From NCBI GenBank assembly GCA_031290395.1, contig JAITNN010000006.1, forward strand, positions 62,001-126,000: DNA of 64,000 bases, in the 5' to 3' direction. This document shows positions 1 to 11,075 of this stretch, piece after piece. The notes under the pieces were generated by a model. The model saw nothing but the letters and a program-made list of their open reading frames with translations. It was not told the origin of the DNA and made no database searches. The position numbers and the translations under genes are program-made. The DNA comes from Mycoplasmataceae bacterium. GTDB lineage: Bacteria > Bacillota_I > Bacilli_A > Mycoplasmatales > Mycoplasmoidaceae. Position 1 is the stretch's first letter, and each line of letters opens with the position of its first letter.

Positions 1-94
1 GAAAATGGAATAATAAACAACTGATATTTTTCATTAAAAATCTGAAAAATATCCATCAAAAATTAGAACTTTTCATCAAAATTAATAATATCTA

Positions 95-139
95 TATAAT
101 ATATATCCAAAACTTTTGACTGAAAGGAAATTTAAAAAT
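95..139 (+). promoter_or_regulatory. tuf promoter -10 and ribosome binding site
   Basis: A TATAAT box lies at 95-100. A purine-rich GAAAGGAAA at 122-130 sits about 9 nt before the ATG at 140 and decides that start over the in-frame TTG at 116. No good -35 is visible. I see nothing else in bases 1-94. Confidence 0.6.
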
Positions 140-1324
140 ATGGCAAAGGCAAAATTCGACCGAAGTAAACCACATGTTAACATTGGAACTATCGGACACA
201 TCGACCACGGTAAAACAACTTTAACGGCGGCGATTTGTACATACTTAGCTAAGAAAGGCTTAGCACAAGCAAGAGATTACGGGTCAATTGATAGCGCACC
301 AGAGGAAAAAGCTCGTGGTATTACTATTAACACTGCACACGTTGAATATGAAACAGTAAAGAGACACTATGCTCACGTTGACTGTCCAGGACATGCTGAC
401 TATGTAAAAAATATGATTACAGGTGCTGCACAAATGGATGGCGCAATCTTAGTTGTGGCTGCAGGAGATGGAGCGATGCCCCAAACTCGTGAGCACATTC
501 TATTAGCTCGTCAAGTAGGCGTACCTCGTATCGTTGTTTTCATTAACAAATGTGATGTTGTTAACGATGCAGAGATTCAAGAATTAGTAGAAATGGAAAT
601 CCGTGACCTATTAACTTCTTACCAATTTGATGGCAATAGCACTCCTGTAATTCGTGGTTCTGCTCTATTAGGTTTACAAGGTAAACCAGAATGAGAAGCT
701 AAATTACAAGAATTACTTGACGCTGTTGACTCATACATCCCAACTCCAACTCGTGAAGTAGACAAACCTTTCTTATTACCAATTGAAGACATCTTCACCA
801 TTACAGGACGTGGTACAGTTGTAACTGGCCGTGTTGAACGTGGTAAGGCTGTATTAAATGAAACAGTAGAAATCGTTGGTATTACTCCAACTAGACAATC
901 AGTTATTACTGGCATTGAAATGTTCCGTAAACAACTTGATGAAGCCATTGCTGGCGATAATGCTGGTGTCTTATTAAGAGGTATTGAAAAAGCTGACGTT
1001 CAAAGAGGACAAGTCCTTGCAAAACCTGGTTCAATCAAGCCGTTTAAGAAATTCAAATGTCAAGTTTATGCATTGAAAAAAGAAGAAGGTGGTCGTCACA
1101 CTCCATTTATTAATGGATATCGTCCTCAGTTCTACTTTAGAACAACTGATGTTACTGGATCAATAACATTGAAAGATGGCGTTGAAATGGTAATGCCTGG
1201 TGACAACGCAGAATTAGTAGTTGAACTAATTGCTCCAGTCGCAATTGAAAAAGGTTCTAAGTTCTCTATCCGTGAAGGTGGCAGAACCGTTGGTGCTGGA
1301 AACGTAATCGAAATTATTGGTTAA
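140..1324 (+). CDS. tuf: Translation elongation factor Tu
   Basis: EF-Tu delivers aminoacyl-tRNA to the ribosomal A site as a GTP complex in the cytoplasm. The protein is 394 aa, the usual length. It has the P-loop GHIDHGKT near residue 18, DCPGH, and NKCD, followed by the two beta-barrel domains, and it ends in VIEIIG. An in-frame TGA at 692-694 must be Trp (the PEWEAK stretch), so this gene alone fixes genetic code 4. The ATG at 140 has a well placed ribosome binding site; the upstream in-frame TTG would add eight non-homologous residues. A strong terminator follows directly, so it is probably monocistronic. Confidence 0.98.
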
Positions 1325-1344
1325 TTCCAAATCATAAAAATAAA

Positions 1345-1371
1345 ATCCGAGATATCCTCTCGGATTTTTCT
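1345..1371 (+). terminator. Rho-independent terminator of tuf
   Basis: Perfect 8-bp stem (ATCCGAGA with TCTCGGAT), 5-nt loop, then a T-rich run. Confidence 0.9.
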
Positions 1372-1430
1372 TTATTGTTCATAGCTTTTATACTTTATAA
1401 TCAACGACACATTAAAAGTAGGAGTACCGA

Positions 1431-1811
1431 ATGAAAGTAGTAAATACAGAAAAAGCGCCAAAAGCAGTTGGCCCATATGTACAAGGAGTAATCGCTGGAG
1501 ATTTCTTATTTGTTTCAGGACAAATTCCTTTCGATCCAATTACTATGCAAAAAGTGAGTGAAAATATTAAAGATCAAACACGTCGTTCACTAGAGAATAT
1601 TAAGGCCATCGTTGAAGATGCTGGTGCATCATTAAAAGACGTTGTGCGTTGTGGTGTTTTCTTAAAGAATATGGATGATTTTGCAGCAATGAATGAAGTG
1701 TATAGTGAATATTTTAACGAGTGAAAACCTACTCGAGCAGCAGTAGAGGTTGCAAGATTACCAAAAGGTGTATTAATTGAAATCGAAGCAACAGTTTATT
1801 TAAGGAAGTAA
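1431..1811 (+). CDS. ridA: RidA/YjgF/YER057c family deaminase
   Basis: RidA hydrolyses reactive enamine/imine intermediates made by PLP enzymes. The protein is 126 aa, normal for the family. It shows GPYVQG near residue 15, [22 protein letters not shown], and a C-terminal TRAAVEV segment carrying the conserved Arg that binds the substrate carboxylate. One in-frame TGA codes for Trp. It has its own -10 (TATAAT near 1395) and the ribosome binding site TAGGAG. The permease gene begins 3 nt after its stop, so the two are probably co-transcribed, which would fit a role in amino-acid handling. Confidence 0.93.
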
Positions 1812-1814
1812 CAA

Positions 1815-3395
1815 ATGGATAATACAAATCAAATTAAAAAAAAAGTTAATAGTGTAACTGATTTACCCAAGAAAAAACAATTAGGATTCATGTCCTGTCT
1901 TGTTGTTGTTGTCGGTGCATGCATTGGTGCGGGCATTTTCTTTAAAAATGGTTCCATTTTAGCCAACACACAAAATAGCTTTTGACTAGCAATTGTTTGT
2001 TGACTAATTGGTGCACTTGGTGTAATGGCAATGGCTCTATGTTTAACGGAAATTGTTTCCGGTGTTAAAGGACAATCAAATTTAGGTATTGCATCTTGAG
2101 TAAAAACTTTTAACTCTCGCTTTTTATACCAATCGTGTAAAAACTTCATTTGTTATATTTACACCCCAGTCATTCTCGTCGCTTTGGCTTATTATTTCGT
2201 TCAAGCATTATTTAATGGCATTGGCTGATTTCCACCTTGGTGAGGTACAGCTTTAATTTCATTAGCTGTCCTTACTTGATTCTTTTTTGTTTCAGGATTA
2301 TCTGTGAAAATGTTCAATATTCAAAATTGAATTATTATGTCTTTAAAATTCTTCCCCTTAATTTTTGCAATTATTATTGGTTGAGTTTTTTGAGGTGTAA
2401 CTGGTTCTCATTCAGTTATTCCTGATCCAGCGACAAATAATGTACCTTTGCTAGATAATCTCACTCCTGTTTGTGGCATTATGGCTTCTATTCCCGCTAT
2501 TTTCTTTGCATTTAACGGTTTTCAATACCCAGCAAATTTAGTTAGCAGCATGAAAGAACCTAAAAAATTACCAGTGACAATGATTGTTGGATTAATAATT
2601 GTAACAGTCATCTATATTGGCATTAGTGTGTCAATTATGTTGTGTACCACTAATGGCAGTATATCTGGTTTACAACAATGGCTAACGGATAAAAATGTAC
2701 CATGAATATACACAATTCTAAATATTCTTGTTGGCGTTGGTGTATTAAGTGTTATTAACGGAACCGTTGCAACTAGTGTAAATATTTATCAAGATTTAAT
2801 TCAAACTAAAGAATTAGCTTTTAGTAACAAAATGGATCGTTTCCAAAGAAAAAATAGCGATAAACCATTAGGTGGTGTTATTTATGGTTTTGTTATTGCA
2901 ATCGTTTTCTTTATACTTACCACAGCTATTGGATGTTTTTTTGAAAACACTAGTGGTGTTACAAATTGAGATGCATCTAGTGCTGGTATCTTCTCGTTTG
3001 TTGACATTATTACCAATTGAGATGTATTGTTTATTTTCATCTTCATTGGTGTTGCAATCCTAGGATGTTTTATTAACCGTAAAACTAAAAAAGTGGCTGT
3101 GACGAAAAGTAAAATTTTTATTCCAATGGCTATCATTAGCATCCTATTGCTTGCTATAAGCGTTTTATATTTGGTTTCTAGTGTGTTTGTAAATATTGGG
3201 CTAGTTGCACATTATATAAGCTTTGGTACCGGTATTGGCAAAGGTATGTACGCAGACCCAGATGCTGCGCAAAAAGCTTTATTAACTGTCATTCTTACTG
3301 CCGTAATGTTATTTATCTATCTTGGTGTAATTTTCATTCCATCACTTGTTAGTGAAAAGAAATTTAAACGTCAAGAACTTTCAATTTCAAAATAG
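1815..3395 (+). CDS. APC-family amino acid permease
   Basis: Membrane permease of 526 aa with about 12-13 hydrophobic helices. The first helix carries the APC signature GACIGAGIFF near residue 37. The loop with FNGFQYPANLVSSMKEPKK matches the conserved central region of amino-acid/polyamine/organocation transporters, where a pyrimidine or amino-acid substrate cannot be told from sequence. Several in-frame TGA codons are Trp. Its ATG lies 3 nt after ridA, with AAGGAAGTAAC as ribosome binding site overlapping the ridA stop. The last 32 bases overlap recU on the other strand. Substrate unknown; amino-acid uptake is the family expectation. Confidence 0.88.
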
Positions 3396-3870
3396 TTTCT
3401 TTTAAATTTAGAATTCCTGGGTATGTTATTAGTAATTGATAACTTTCATTTTTGATATCTAGATATTTAATGGTTTTAGTATTGTGTGCTTTTACATAAT
3501 CATCTATTCATTTAAATGGTAATAAATAGAACTCATCGCACCATGAAAAATGAACAATAAGAAATGACAAAGATCTTAATAAATAAGCACGCCGTAAATA
3601 TTCATATTGATGTTGTTTGATGAGATCAATTGTAAAATTTTGATTATTAGTTTGCTTTACTTCAAATTCAAAATGATTATTATTAATAAAACCACAGTAG
3701 TCTACAGTAGATTTACTTAATAGCTTACCCACAATCATATTGTCGTTGATGATCTTAACAATTTTAATTGGTATATTACGTTTTTCAATCAAGCAAACAT
3801 TATTATTTAAATAATAATCAATCGTTCGATTAACTATTTCCTCGGCATACATTCCGCGGTTGGCATGCAT
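3364..3870 (-). CDS. recU: Holliday junction resolvase RecU
   Basis: RecU cleaves Holliday junctions produced by recombination, working with RuvAB (also in this window). The protein is 168 aa. The N-terminus NRGMYAEEIVN is the family hallmark. KSTVDYCG, FEVKQT (the E-x-K of the PD-(D/E)XK fold) and HQYEYL follow in the expected order. A TGA near 3508 is Trp and the true stop is at 3364, inside the end of the permease gene (32 bp convergent overlap). A strong GGAGG lies 7 nt before the ATG. Confidence 0.92.
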
Positions 3871-3901
3871 AGTTACCTCCTTAGTATTAAAATTATTCTA
3901 A

Positions 3902-4288
3902 TTATTCAGGTGTTTTAAGAATGCTGAGTTGAACATTGTATTCGACGATGGTCTTAATGCTTTTTACATCAGTTTCTACGTTTGTCATCCTAACTTTTAG
4001 ATCAGCGACATCAGTTTTAAGAATGGCAACATCATCTTTCAAATAACTAAAGTCCGTTTCAGATCAAACCTTAAATCACTGCGGTTGTTGATTTTGATAC
4101 ACAGTTTCAGACCAAACTTTAAATCATAGTGGCATACCGTTTGGTTTTGGAGGTTTTGGTTTTGGTGGAATTGGCGGTTTAGGACCTTTTTTAGTCAAAA
4201 CAGAAACTTTTATTTCATGTCCTTCCCTATTTGGGTCCTGTTCGTATTGTTCAATCTTAATCATTTTATCTTTCTTATTATAACTCAT
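3902..4288 (-). CDS. Small proline-rich coiled-coil protein
   Basis: Predicted 128 aa; no named function recognised. It is Lys-rich at the N-terminus, has a Pro-Lys linker (KGPKPPIPPKPKPPKPNG, about residues 39-56), a near-duplicate 8-residue motif WFKVWSET occurring twice, then a heptad-like coiled coil with DVAILKTDVADLK. The layout (short beta-type head, linker, coiled coil) resembles the Mycoplasma DUF16 type, but I cannot confirm family membership. Four TGA-Trp or TGG codons fall in the repeated motif. It is preceded by the leader box shared with two other small genes. It lies downstream of and parallel to recU on the same strand. Confidence 0.65.
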
Positions 4289-4298
4289 GGCATATTAC

Positions 4299-4330
4299 CA
4301 TCCCTTCATATAGTAATATGCCGAAAAAAA
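4299..4330 (-). promoter_or_regulatory. Shared leader box, copy A
   Basis: On the minus strand a T-run leads into TTTTCGG, then ATTACTATATG and an AAGGGATGG purine block just before the start codon. The same order (T-run, TTTCGG, ATTA, purine block) recurs at 10828-10866, 19066-19092 and 34806-34834. Confidence 0.55.
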
Positions 4331-4363
4331 TAAAATTTGCCAAAAGTTGCAAAATTCATAAAA

Positions 4364-4400
4364 AATCTCATCTTTATATATAAAGATGAGATTAATTTTT
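4364..4400. terminator. Bidirectional hairpin terminator
   Basis: Perfect 13-bp stem (AATCTCATCTTTA with TAAAGATGAGATT), TATA loop, flanked by A-run on the left and T-run on the right. On the minus strand it lies just after the Bax-inhibitor-like gene. Confidence 0.8.
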
Positions 4401-4415
4401 TATTTCTATTCAGAT

Positions 4416-5237
4416 TTATCTTGCAAATCTAAGGACTAACATTGCGATATTTCACACTAATCCGACCAAATCAACCAATAATCTAAAACCAAAGATCATG
4501 CCGATTGTTCAAGTTAATTGTTTGTCCTCGGTGTTAATGAACTGTTGTGTTTTGCTAATCATACTAATGTCAAAAATCATATAGAACAAGAATAATAGCG
4601 TGGATATACCAACAATTAAAACTCATAATCCTGTGCTCATGAATGATGATCCAGTAAATAATGTCACAATCATTACCACCATACTAATTGCAAAAATAAT
4701 CATAAAGCCTATGCTCATATAACCAATGAAGCGGCCAAAGTTCATCATTTGCTTAACAGATAATGCTTTGCCAATGAGAGCGCTAATCATAAATGCTAAT
4801 CCGCCAGCCGCAAAAATTAATGATAAGTAAGCAATACCTTTACCCACACCATAATTCACTTGAAACGCTGTGAAAAGAATACCAAAACCGGCCCCTTCAG
4901 CAATAATATAAATAATTCACATAGACCAAATTAAACTTTTCTTGACTTGCCCCATACCCATAAAAAATTTGCCATTGACAACCATAGAGATGATCATTGC
5001 CACTAAAATTAAAATAATGCTAATTGCCCATAGTAGGGTAATATACCCACTTAAATCGATTTTAGAATTAATCAATCCATATGAAATACCAAAGCCAATA
5101 GCAGCAATGATAATAAACCCAATCCCAGCATATAACATTGATCGAGATAATAATGAAAGTTGCCCATGGTTAAATGTTCGCCCTTGAGTCCTAGTCGTAG
5201 TGTTTGGATTAATGTCTGTGTAATTTGTATCAACCAT
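4416..5237 (-). CDS. Bax inhibitor-1/YccA-like integral membrane protein
   Basis: Predicted 273 aa with about seven hydrophobic helices after a 30-residue polar N-terminus containing QGRTFNHG. Late helices carry FYMIFDISMISK, similar to the conserved Asp-containing stretch of BI-1/YccA proteins (proposed pH-sensitive leak channels). The C-terminus WNIAMLVLRFAR also fits. Several TGA codons are Trp. It is a single gene ending in a strong hairpin terminator, with the start codon 47 bp from the divergent tlyA gene. Family assignment rests on topology and a short motif, so it is moderate. Confidence 0.6.
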
Positions 5238-5284
5238 ATAGTCGCCCTTATAAATAATGTGATAATTATATAATAAACTCTAAT

Positions 5285-6007
5285 ATGCGCTTGGATATCT
5301 ACCTTGTTGAACACAAATACTATGACACAAGAAATAAAGCAAAGGCTGCCATTCTTGATGGTAAGATTTTAGTAAACACCATCGTAGTCGCTAAACCAAA
5401 CTACGAAATAAAACTAAAAGATGTAATTTCTAGAAAACAAGTTGACGAATATGTTTCTCGTGGCGCCTACAAACTATTGGGTGCCATTAAACATTGACAG
5501 ATCGATTTTGATAATAAAGTTGTACTAGACGTTGGGTCATCTACCGGTGGTTTTACCGATGTTGCCATTCAACATCGTGCCAAAAAAGTTTATGCCGTTG
5601 ATGTTGGCACTAACCAACTACATAAATCATTATTACAAAATCCCAAGGTCGTTTCGTATGAACAAACTCATTTAAAAGATTTACAGATAACAATGTTCCA
5701 AGAACATATTGACATTGTTGTTGCCGATATTTCATTTATATCTTTAACAAAATTAATTGATAAACTCATGACTCTTTTTGATTACTCATACCATTGCATT
5801 TTTTTAATAAAACCTGAATTTGAACTTTCAGCAAAAGAGATCGATAAAGGGAAAGTGAAAACTAAAAAACTATTGGAAAAGGCAATTAATAAAATTAGAA
5901 ACTATTCAGAGTTAAACAATTTTAAGATATTCGGCGTCATCGAATCGCCCATCAAAGGAAGCAAAGCTAACAATACCGAATATCTAATTTATATGGAGAA
6001 ACAATAA
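5285..6007 (+). CDS. tlyA: TlyA family 16S/23S rRNA 2'-O-methyltransferase
   Basis: TlyA proteins methylate rRNA 2'-hydroxyls using S-adenosylmethionine. The protein is 240 aa with an N-terminal S4-like RNA-binding domain (MRLDIYLVEH, VNTIVVAKPNY) and a C-terminal FtsJ-like domain. The SAM-binding motif is VLDVGSSTGGFTD near residue 78, followed by VYAVDVGTNQLH and DIVVADISFISL. TGA is Trp at 5495-5497. A TATAAT 16 nt before the ATG and no ribosome binding site suggest a leaderless mRNA. It shares TAATG with dinB and so forms an operon with it. Confidence 0.9.
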
Positions 6008-7191
6008 TGAAATTTATTCTCCATGTGGATATGAATTCGTTTTTTGCCTCTGTAGAAGAATTACAAGATCCATCGTATGTAAATAAACCAATCGCTGTGT
6101 CTGGTCGTACCAAACGTTCTGTTGTAGCGTCAGCAAATTACATCGCAAGAGCAAAAGGTGTCAAAGCTGCAATGCCGGTATTTATGGCTCAGCATCTATG
6201 TCCAGGTTTAATTATTGCTATCCCTCATTTTAATCTTTATCACGAATATAGTGAGCGTTTTGTCCAAATTATTAGTGAAAAATTTACCAATAATGTAGAA
6301 ATAGGCTCCATCGATGAATGTTATGTTGATATTACTTCGCTCGTTAATAAAAAAAATGATCCTGTTGAAATTGCGGTAAGAATTCAAAAAGCTATTTTAA
6401 AAGATACTGGCTTAAAATGCTCCATTGGTATAGCCAACAATAAATTTTTAGCCAAGATGGGTAGTGATTATAAAAAACCATTAGGCATTACGACAATGTG
6501 GCAAAATGAAATTCAAAAAAAATTATGACCACAACCTGTGGAAAATATGTTGTGGATCGGAAAATCAAGTGCTGAATTATTGAAACAACATAATATCCAA
6601 ACTATTAGTGATATAGCTAAAGACGAAAATAAAGTGTTGTTAGAACAATTACTGGATAAGAATTGATATGTTCATTATCAACATGCTAATGGTTCTGGAG
6701 ATGATGAACTAGATTATTCGCATAATACACCAAAATCAATTGGGTCAAGTGAAACTTTTTTGCATGACACAAATGATTTTGTAGAAATAAAAGAAAAATT
6801 AGTTGAATTGACTAAAGACGTCTTGAGAAGATTAAATCATCACGAACTCAAAGCTAGAACCATTTCAGTAAATATCAAGACAATTGATTTTAAAACACAT
6901 AATAAATCTTTTACATTACGAGACTACACTAATGACTTTGATAAGGTTATTGTCACAATAACAAATCTATACCAACAATTTTTTTTAAATAATCTTGTTA
7001 GGTTAGTAGGGATATCTTTATCAAATTTAATTGATGACTCAGAATTATCAATTAGTAGTGAATTATTTGATGATTACATGAAACAATCAAAGCCAATGAT
7101 CGAAAAAATTAGTGAAGATGATATTGTAAATATGATTAATAAAAAATTTTCTAAAAATATCATTAATATGGCTAATATTAAACTAAAATAA
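6007..7191 (+). CDS. dinB: DNA polymerase IV (Y-family translesion polymerase)
   Basis: Low-fidelity DNA synthesis past lesions. The protein is 394 aa. The palm motif HVDMNSFFASVE near residue 5 supplies the first metal-binding Asp. SIDECYVD near residue 102 supplies the catalytic Asp-Glu pair. KCSIGIANNKFLAKMGSDYKK follows, then a little-finger domain with TLRDYTND. Several in-frame TGA codons are Trp. The start overlaps the tlyA stop by one base (TAATG), so it is translationally coupled to tlyA. Confidence 0.95.
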
Positions 7192-7209
7192 TTGTTTCTA
7201 TTTTGAGCA

Positions 7210-7998
7210 ATGAATACAAAACATCAATTTAAATTTGCAACACATTTTGTCATGACAAAAGCACGAATCGTAATAACTATGTTAGGGTTTTTCTTAATAG
7301 CTTTATATATAGTCCAATTGGCTTTATGCATTATCCGTATGAAGGGGGAGTTTTGAGATGCAGGTGCAAATACAAAGGAATCACTTTATCAATTTTTTGG
7401 GCCTGGATTAATGGTAAATTATTTGGCATATTTTACAAACCAAACATTAATTTTATCTATGGCCTTTGGAATTTTAATGATGATCCCCGTATTTCGAAAT
7501 CACAAACGAACCAATACGTTTGGAGTAATCGTACTTGGCAGTTGTATATTTGAAATAATTATCTATTGGATGTCTATACTTGCAAATTTAGCTCCTGCTT
7601 TAAAGCCAGATAGTGCAATAGCTTGAGCAGTTAGTATCACTGAGCATGTTTTTGAGCCATTAGCTGTAATTGGATTATTTGTTTGCAGCATCCTATTTCA
7701 AAGCTCATTAACAAAGATTAAATTTAAGAACATGATTTTATATAGTTTAATCCATCCAACAATACTGTCCATTTATGTTGTGGCGCTTAATTTTATTCCA
7801 TTAACTTATGGAAACGATGTTTATCCAAATGGTTTTAGTTTATATGGACCACTAACTAACTGTAATCCAATGAATACACAACAAGGTAGTGGAACATATT
7901 TGAATTTATTATTAGTTCTAGCGTTATATGCTGTCATCATAGGATTTTGCTGTAGTTTTTGAGCTATTGATAAATTAAGATATAAAATTAAACACTAA
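7210..7998 (+). CDS. Mollicutes multi-pass membrane protein (paralogue 1)
   Basis: Predicted 262 aa with about six hydrophobic helices; function unknown. Motifs NYLAYFTNQTLILS near residue 69 and the extracytoplasmic loop PNGFSLYGPLTNCNP near residue 190 recur in the next gene, so the two are tandem paralogues. The YFTNQ(S/T) motif and general plan recall Mycoplasma membrane proteins of the DUF1600/MAGa3780 type (from memory, not verified). The start at 7210 is the first ATG after dinB and has no clear ribosome binding site. Confidence 0.7.
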
Positions 7999-8016
7999 TC
8001 CTATAATTTTTCACAC

Positions 8017-9243
8017 ATGTATCAATCAAAATCTATTAAAAAAAGTATTGCTCATGATTTTAGAAAATCAAAGTTATATATTCCTATTATCATTACTGCT
8101 TTTGTATTAATTGCAATCATTTTAACAGAATTTATTTTGATCATATACAAAGCGAGAATGCAATATGAAACAGATATTGAATTTTGAATAAATGGTTTTT
8201 TAAAAGACTATTTACTCTATTTCACAAATCAAAGCAATATTTTAGCTGCGGTTTTTGCAATACTCATTTTAATCCCACCAAGAAAAAATAAAGTTAGAAG
8301 TAATATCGTTGGTACATTTACAATCGCTCAATTAATTATTTGTGTTGTTCTCTATTGAGCGATATTTAAAATGACAGCTAGCTTATTACCAACCAATCCA
8401 CTCGAATGATCTATTTCATTTCTTTGCCATGGGATTTCTTTACTATTCGCTGTTGCATTATTTATTATGGTTGCAGTTGCCACTAGTGCCACAAACGAAA
8501 TCCCTTTGAAAAATATCTTTATTTATGGTTGAATTGCAACAATGATATTTATTATTGGGTGTGTTGCATTAAATTTTACACCGATCCCTGGAAATCCTAA
8601 TGGATTCTCTTTATACGGTGATTTTACCAATATTAACCCTGCAAATGGTGGAACTCCTGCTTATGCAAGTTTTATTTTGGTTTTATTAGGATTAGTGCTA
8701 TTACTAGCTTGAATATTCTATCGTATTGACAATAATCAATATGCCAATAAAACTAAATTACTGAAGTTTACCAATAGTCCTGCTATACGTAAAAAACATT
8801 GAATCATTTTCACGATGCTAATAGCTGCATGCATATTCGCAGGCATTTGTTCATTATTCAACTTCTTAATAAAAGCGAAGCAAGATGATCAAATATTCCA
8901 CACTAATGCTTATATAGTGTTAGCAACATTTGTTGTATATTTTAGTTTAATCGCTACAGTAACCGCTCTATTGCACAAGCAACATTTATCTTTTGTGACT
9001 CAATCAATAATGGAATTTTCTTTAGTCTTTGCTGTGCTTGGTTTTATTTGAGTCGTTGTTCTACAAGTTTTATTACATACTGAAATGCATACAAGTGAAG
9101 ACTTTGAATGACTAACAGAAAGTAGTTCTTTCGCTGGAGTCTTTCATATTATCGTTGCCGCACTTTCAGCTATCATTGCTAGTTATGTGGGCTACCATTA
9201 TTTATATAAAGGCAAAAATATAGCAAGATCTAATTTACATTAA
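8017..9243 (+). CDS. Mollicutes multi-pass membrane protein (paralogue 2, C-terminally extended)
   Basis: Predicted 408 aa. Residues 1-240 align with the preceding gene (YFTNQSNIL, a loop with NPNGFSLYGDFTNINP). A further 150 residues with about four helices follow, absent from paralogue 1, ending KNIARSNLH. Function unknown. TATAAT lies 15 nt before the ATG with no ribosome binding site. It ends 1 nt from the convergent ruvB stop. Many in-frame TGA-Trp codons break the reading if the standard code is used. Confidence 0.7.
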
Positions 9244-9244
9244 T

Positions 9245-10171
9245 CTATACTGCATACCTTTTGATAAATGTTTCGCCTTTATTAGTTAGTAGTCTACCAC
9301 TAATAGACTTATTCACATATTGCTTTTGCATTAGATATGGTTCTATCTTAGTTTCAATAGTGTTGACATCAATATTAATAAGTTGGCTAATACTTTTTAA
9401 ACCCAATGGCCGCTTAACATCGTTAATGGCCTTTAAATAAGCCAAATCATCAATGTCTAATCCTTTATCAATGATTTGTAATTTTTTTAAAATCTTGTGG
9501 ACTGACAGCGTTTCGTGAGAAATACGAAAATCCTTCACCCTTCTAATGAGACGATTCGCATTCCGTGGTATCCCTTTCGCATTCTCAGACAATAGCATTA
9601 ACTCTTTATCTGTTAGAGTCATGTCTAGTTTTATCATTGATGATTTCAAAATGTCAATAATGTCGGCAAGCTCATATGTTTTAAGATTAAAGACAATACC
9701 AAATCTATCTTCCAATGGTTGAGGAATTTTGCCAAGAATCGTGGTTGCCCCAATCAATGTAAACTGGGGCACATTAATTCTAGTGATCTTGCTATTGAAG
9801 TCTTTACCCAATGAAATATCAATCACGAAATCTTCCATAATGCTATAAAGTAACTCAATACATTGAGGGTTAATTGCGTGGATCTCATCAATGAACAAAA
9901 TATCAAATTCATTTAAAGTCATGGCGAGATTAATGACGTCAATGTTACGCTGAATACTACTACCCTGAACAATCCGAATTCGGCGATTCAATTCCTGAGC
10001 AATAATGTATGCTAATGATGTCTTGCCAGTCCCTGGTAGGCCATAAAATAGACAATGATCTAATGGTTTTTCTTGTGTTAAACAAGATTTCAAATAAATA
10101 GACAAGTTATCTTTAATTTCTTGTTTGCCTTTGAACTCTGATAAATTAGTTGGCCTTAATGATACTTGCAT
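9245..10171 (-). CDS. ruvB: Holliday junction branch migration ATPase RuvB
   Basis: Hexameric AAA+ motor that drives branch migration on RuvA-bound junctions. The protein is 308 aa. It starts MQVSLRPTNLSEFKG, has Walker A GLPGTGKTS, Walker B LFIDEIHAI, the sensor region GATTILGKIPQPLEDRFG, and a C-terminal winged helix with KPLG-like RPLGLKS. It overlaps the end of ruvA by 26 nt, so it is translated from the same operon. Confidence 0.96.
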   Translation of the reverse strand: MQVSLRPTNLSEFKGKQEIKDNLSIYLKSCLTQEKPLDHCLFYGLPGTGKTSLAYIIAQELNRRIRIVQGSSIQRNIDVINLAMTLNEFDILFIDEIHAINPQCIELLYSIMEDFVIDISLGKDFNSKITRINVPQFTLIGATTILGKIPQPLEDRFGIVFNLKTYELADIIDILKSSMIKLDMTLTDKELMLLSENAKGIPRNANRLIRRVKDFRISHETLSVHKILKKLQIIDKGLDIDDLAYLKAINDVKRPLGLKSISQLINIDVNTIETKIEPYLMQKQYVNKSISGRLLTNKGETFIKRYAV

Positions 10172-10754
10172 CGTTTTGTCCTATAGCGATTACTTTAATG
10201 GCTTGCGAAATCAAATCTGATAGCTCCACATTTGATTGTGATTGATCTAGATGTTTTAATGCCCAATCAATATCCTTGGCTGAATACCCTAATGATTTAA
10301 GCGCTTGGACTAATTTACCAATATCAAGTCCACGATGTTCAGCGTTTTCTATTGTGAATGTATCACAAAGGTTATCAATGATTAATCTGGCATATTTGGG
10401 TGTAATCCCATCTAAGACACTTAAGCCTTGCACATCTCGTTCGTGAATGAGTTGTTTAATGGTGCTTGGATCGTTACAGCATACATTTAAAGCCGTTCTT
10501 GGTCCAATACCACTAATGCTAATTAAATGTAAGAATAACTCCTTTAGTTCGTAACGATCAAATCCGTAGAACTCCTCAATGAAATTATTCTTATTGTTTG
10601 TTGCCATGTGTTTATATAAATAAAGTTTTTTAATTTTATTAACCTCATATCGTTCTGGATTACACACGTTAATAAAATAACCTGTATAGTTATTTTCGAA
10701 TGTTATTGTTTTTTTATTTATGGAAATTACTTTCCCGATCATGTATGAATACAT
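10146..10754 (-). CDS. ruvA: Holliday junction DNA-binding protein RuvA
   Basis: Binds four-way junctions and loads RuvB. The protein is 202 aa. The OB domain starts MYSYMIGKVISINK, the HhH region has ISGIGPRTALN (the family GIGPK-type motif), and a C-terminal domain III contacts RuvB. It has a strong AGGAGG ribosome binding site. About 75 nt upstream lies a copy of the shared leader box, followed by ATG TAA, as if a small leader gene had been lost there. Confidence 0.95.
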   Translation of the reverse strand: MYSYMIGKVISINKKTITFENNYTGYFINVCNPERYEVNKIKKLYLYKHMATNNKNNFIEEFYGFDRYELKELFLHLISISGIGPRTALNVCCNDPSTIKQLIHERDVQGLSVLDGITPKYARLIIDNLCDTFTIENAEHRGLDIGKLVQALKSLGYSAKDIDWALKHLDQSQSNVELSDLISQAIKVIAIGQNDASIIKAN

Positions 10755-10827
10755 TTTTATTCCTCCTAATGTAATTTTTCATTTAATAATCAATTTCTCT
10801 TATTCAGTATGTTTTGTGTGAATTTAC

Positions 10828-10866
10828 ATGTTTACCCCCATACTTAGTAATTGACCGAAAAAAATA
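10828..10866 (-). promoter_or_regulatory. Shared leader box, copy B (upstream of ruvA)
   Basis: On the minus strand: T-run, TTTCGGTCAATTACTAAG, then a GGGGG block and ATG immediately followed by TAA. It matches copies A, C and D but has no open reading frame after it. It may drive ruvAB or be a relic. Confidence 0.5.
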
Positions 10867-10993
10867 AAAAAAATTATTATTTTTCTTAATACATGTATGT
10901 AATACATGTATTACTTTTACAATTGCTTGGTATTTTACTGAGTGATTTTTAATGAAAACCGTGTTTAGTCGGGATTTTTTGCAAATAGTAATC

Positions 10994-11054
10994 TATGTAT
11001 TTGGTTAAATGAAAACTATGTATTTGGTTAAGTCAAAGTTATGTATTTGGTTAA
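10994..11054 (+). repeat. Three direct repeats at 23-bp period before ATPase 1
   Basis: The 15-bp unit TATGTATTTGGTTAA is identical at 10994, 11017 and 11040. The spacing is exactly 23 bp each time. The last copy ends 6 bp before a TATAAT box at 11061. The rest of the gap between ruvA and the ATPase holds the leader box and nothing else I recognise. Confidence 0.85.
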
Positions 11055-11075
11055 ATTGTGTATAATGATTTAGTT

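Noticed and set aside
619-948. Antisense open frame inside tuf.
   Set aside because: Shadow of tuf in another frame; no start signals.
140-1324. Many genes look split by in-frame TGA, as if they were pseudogenes.
   Set aside because: The breaks are at TGA only, and the fragments continue in frame with conserved Trp positions (e.g. tuf, rpoD). Genetic code 4 explains them.
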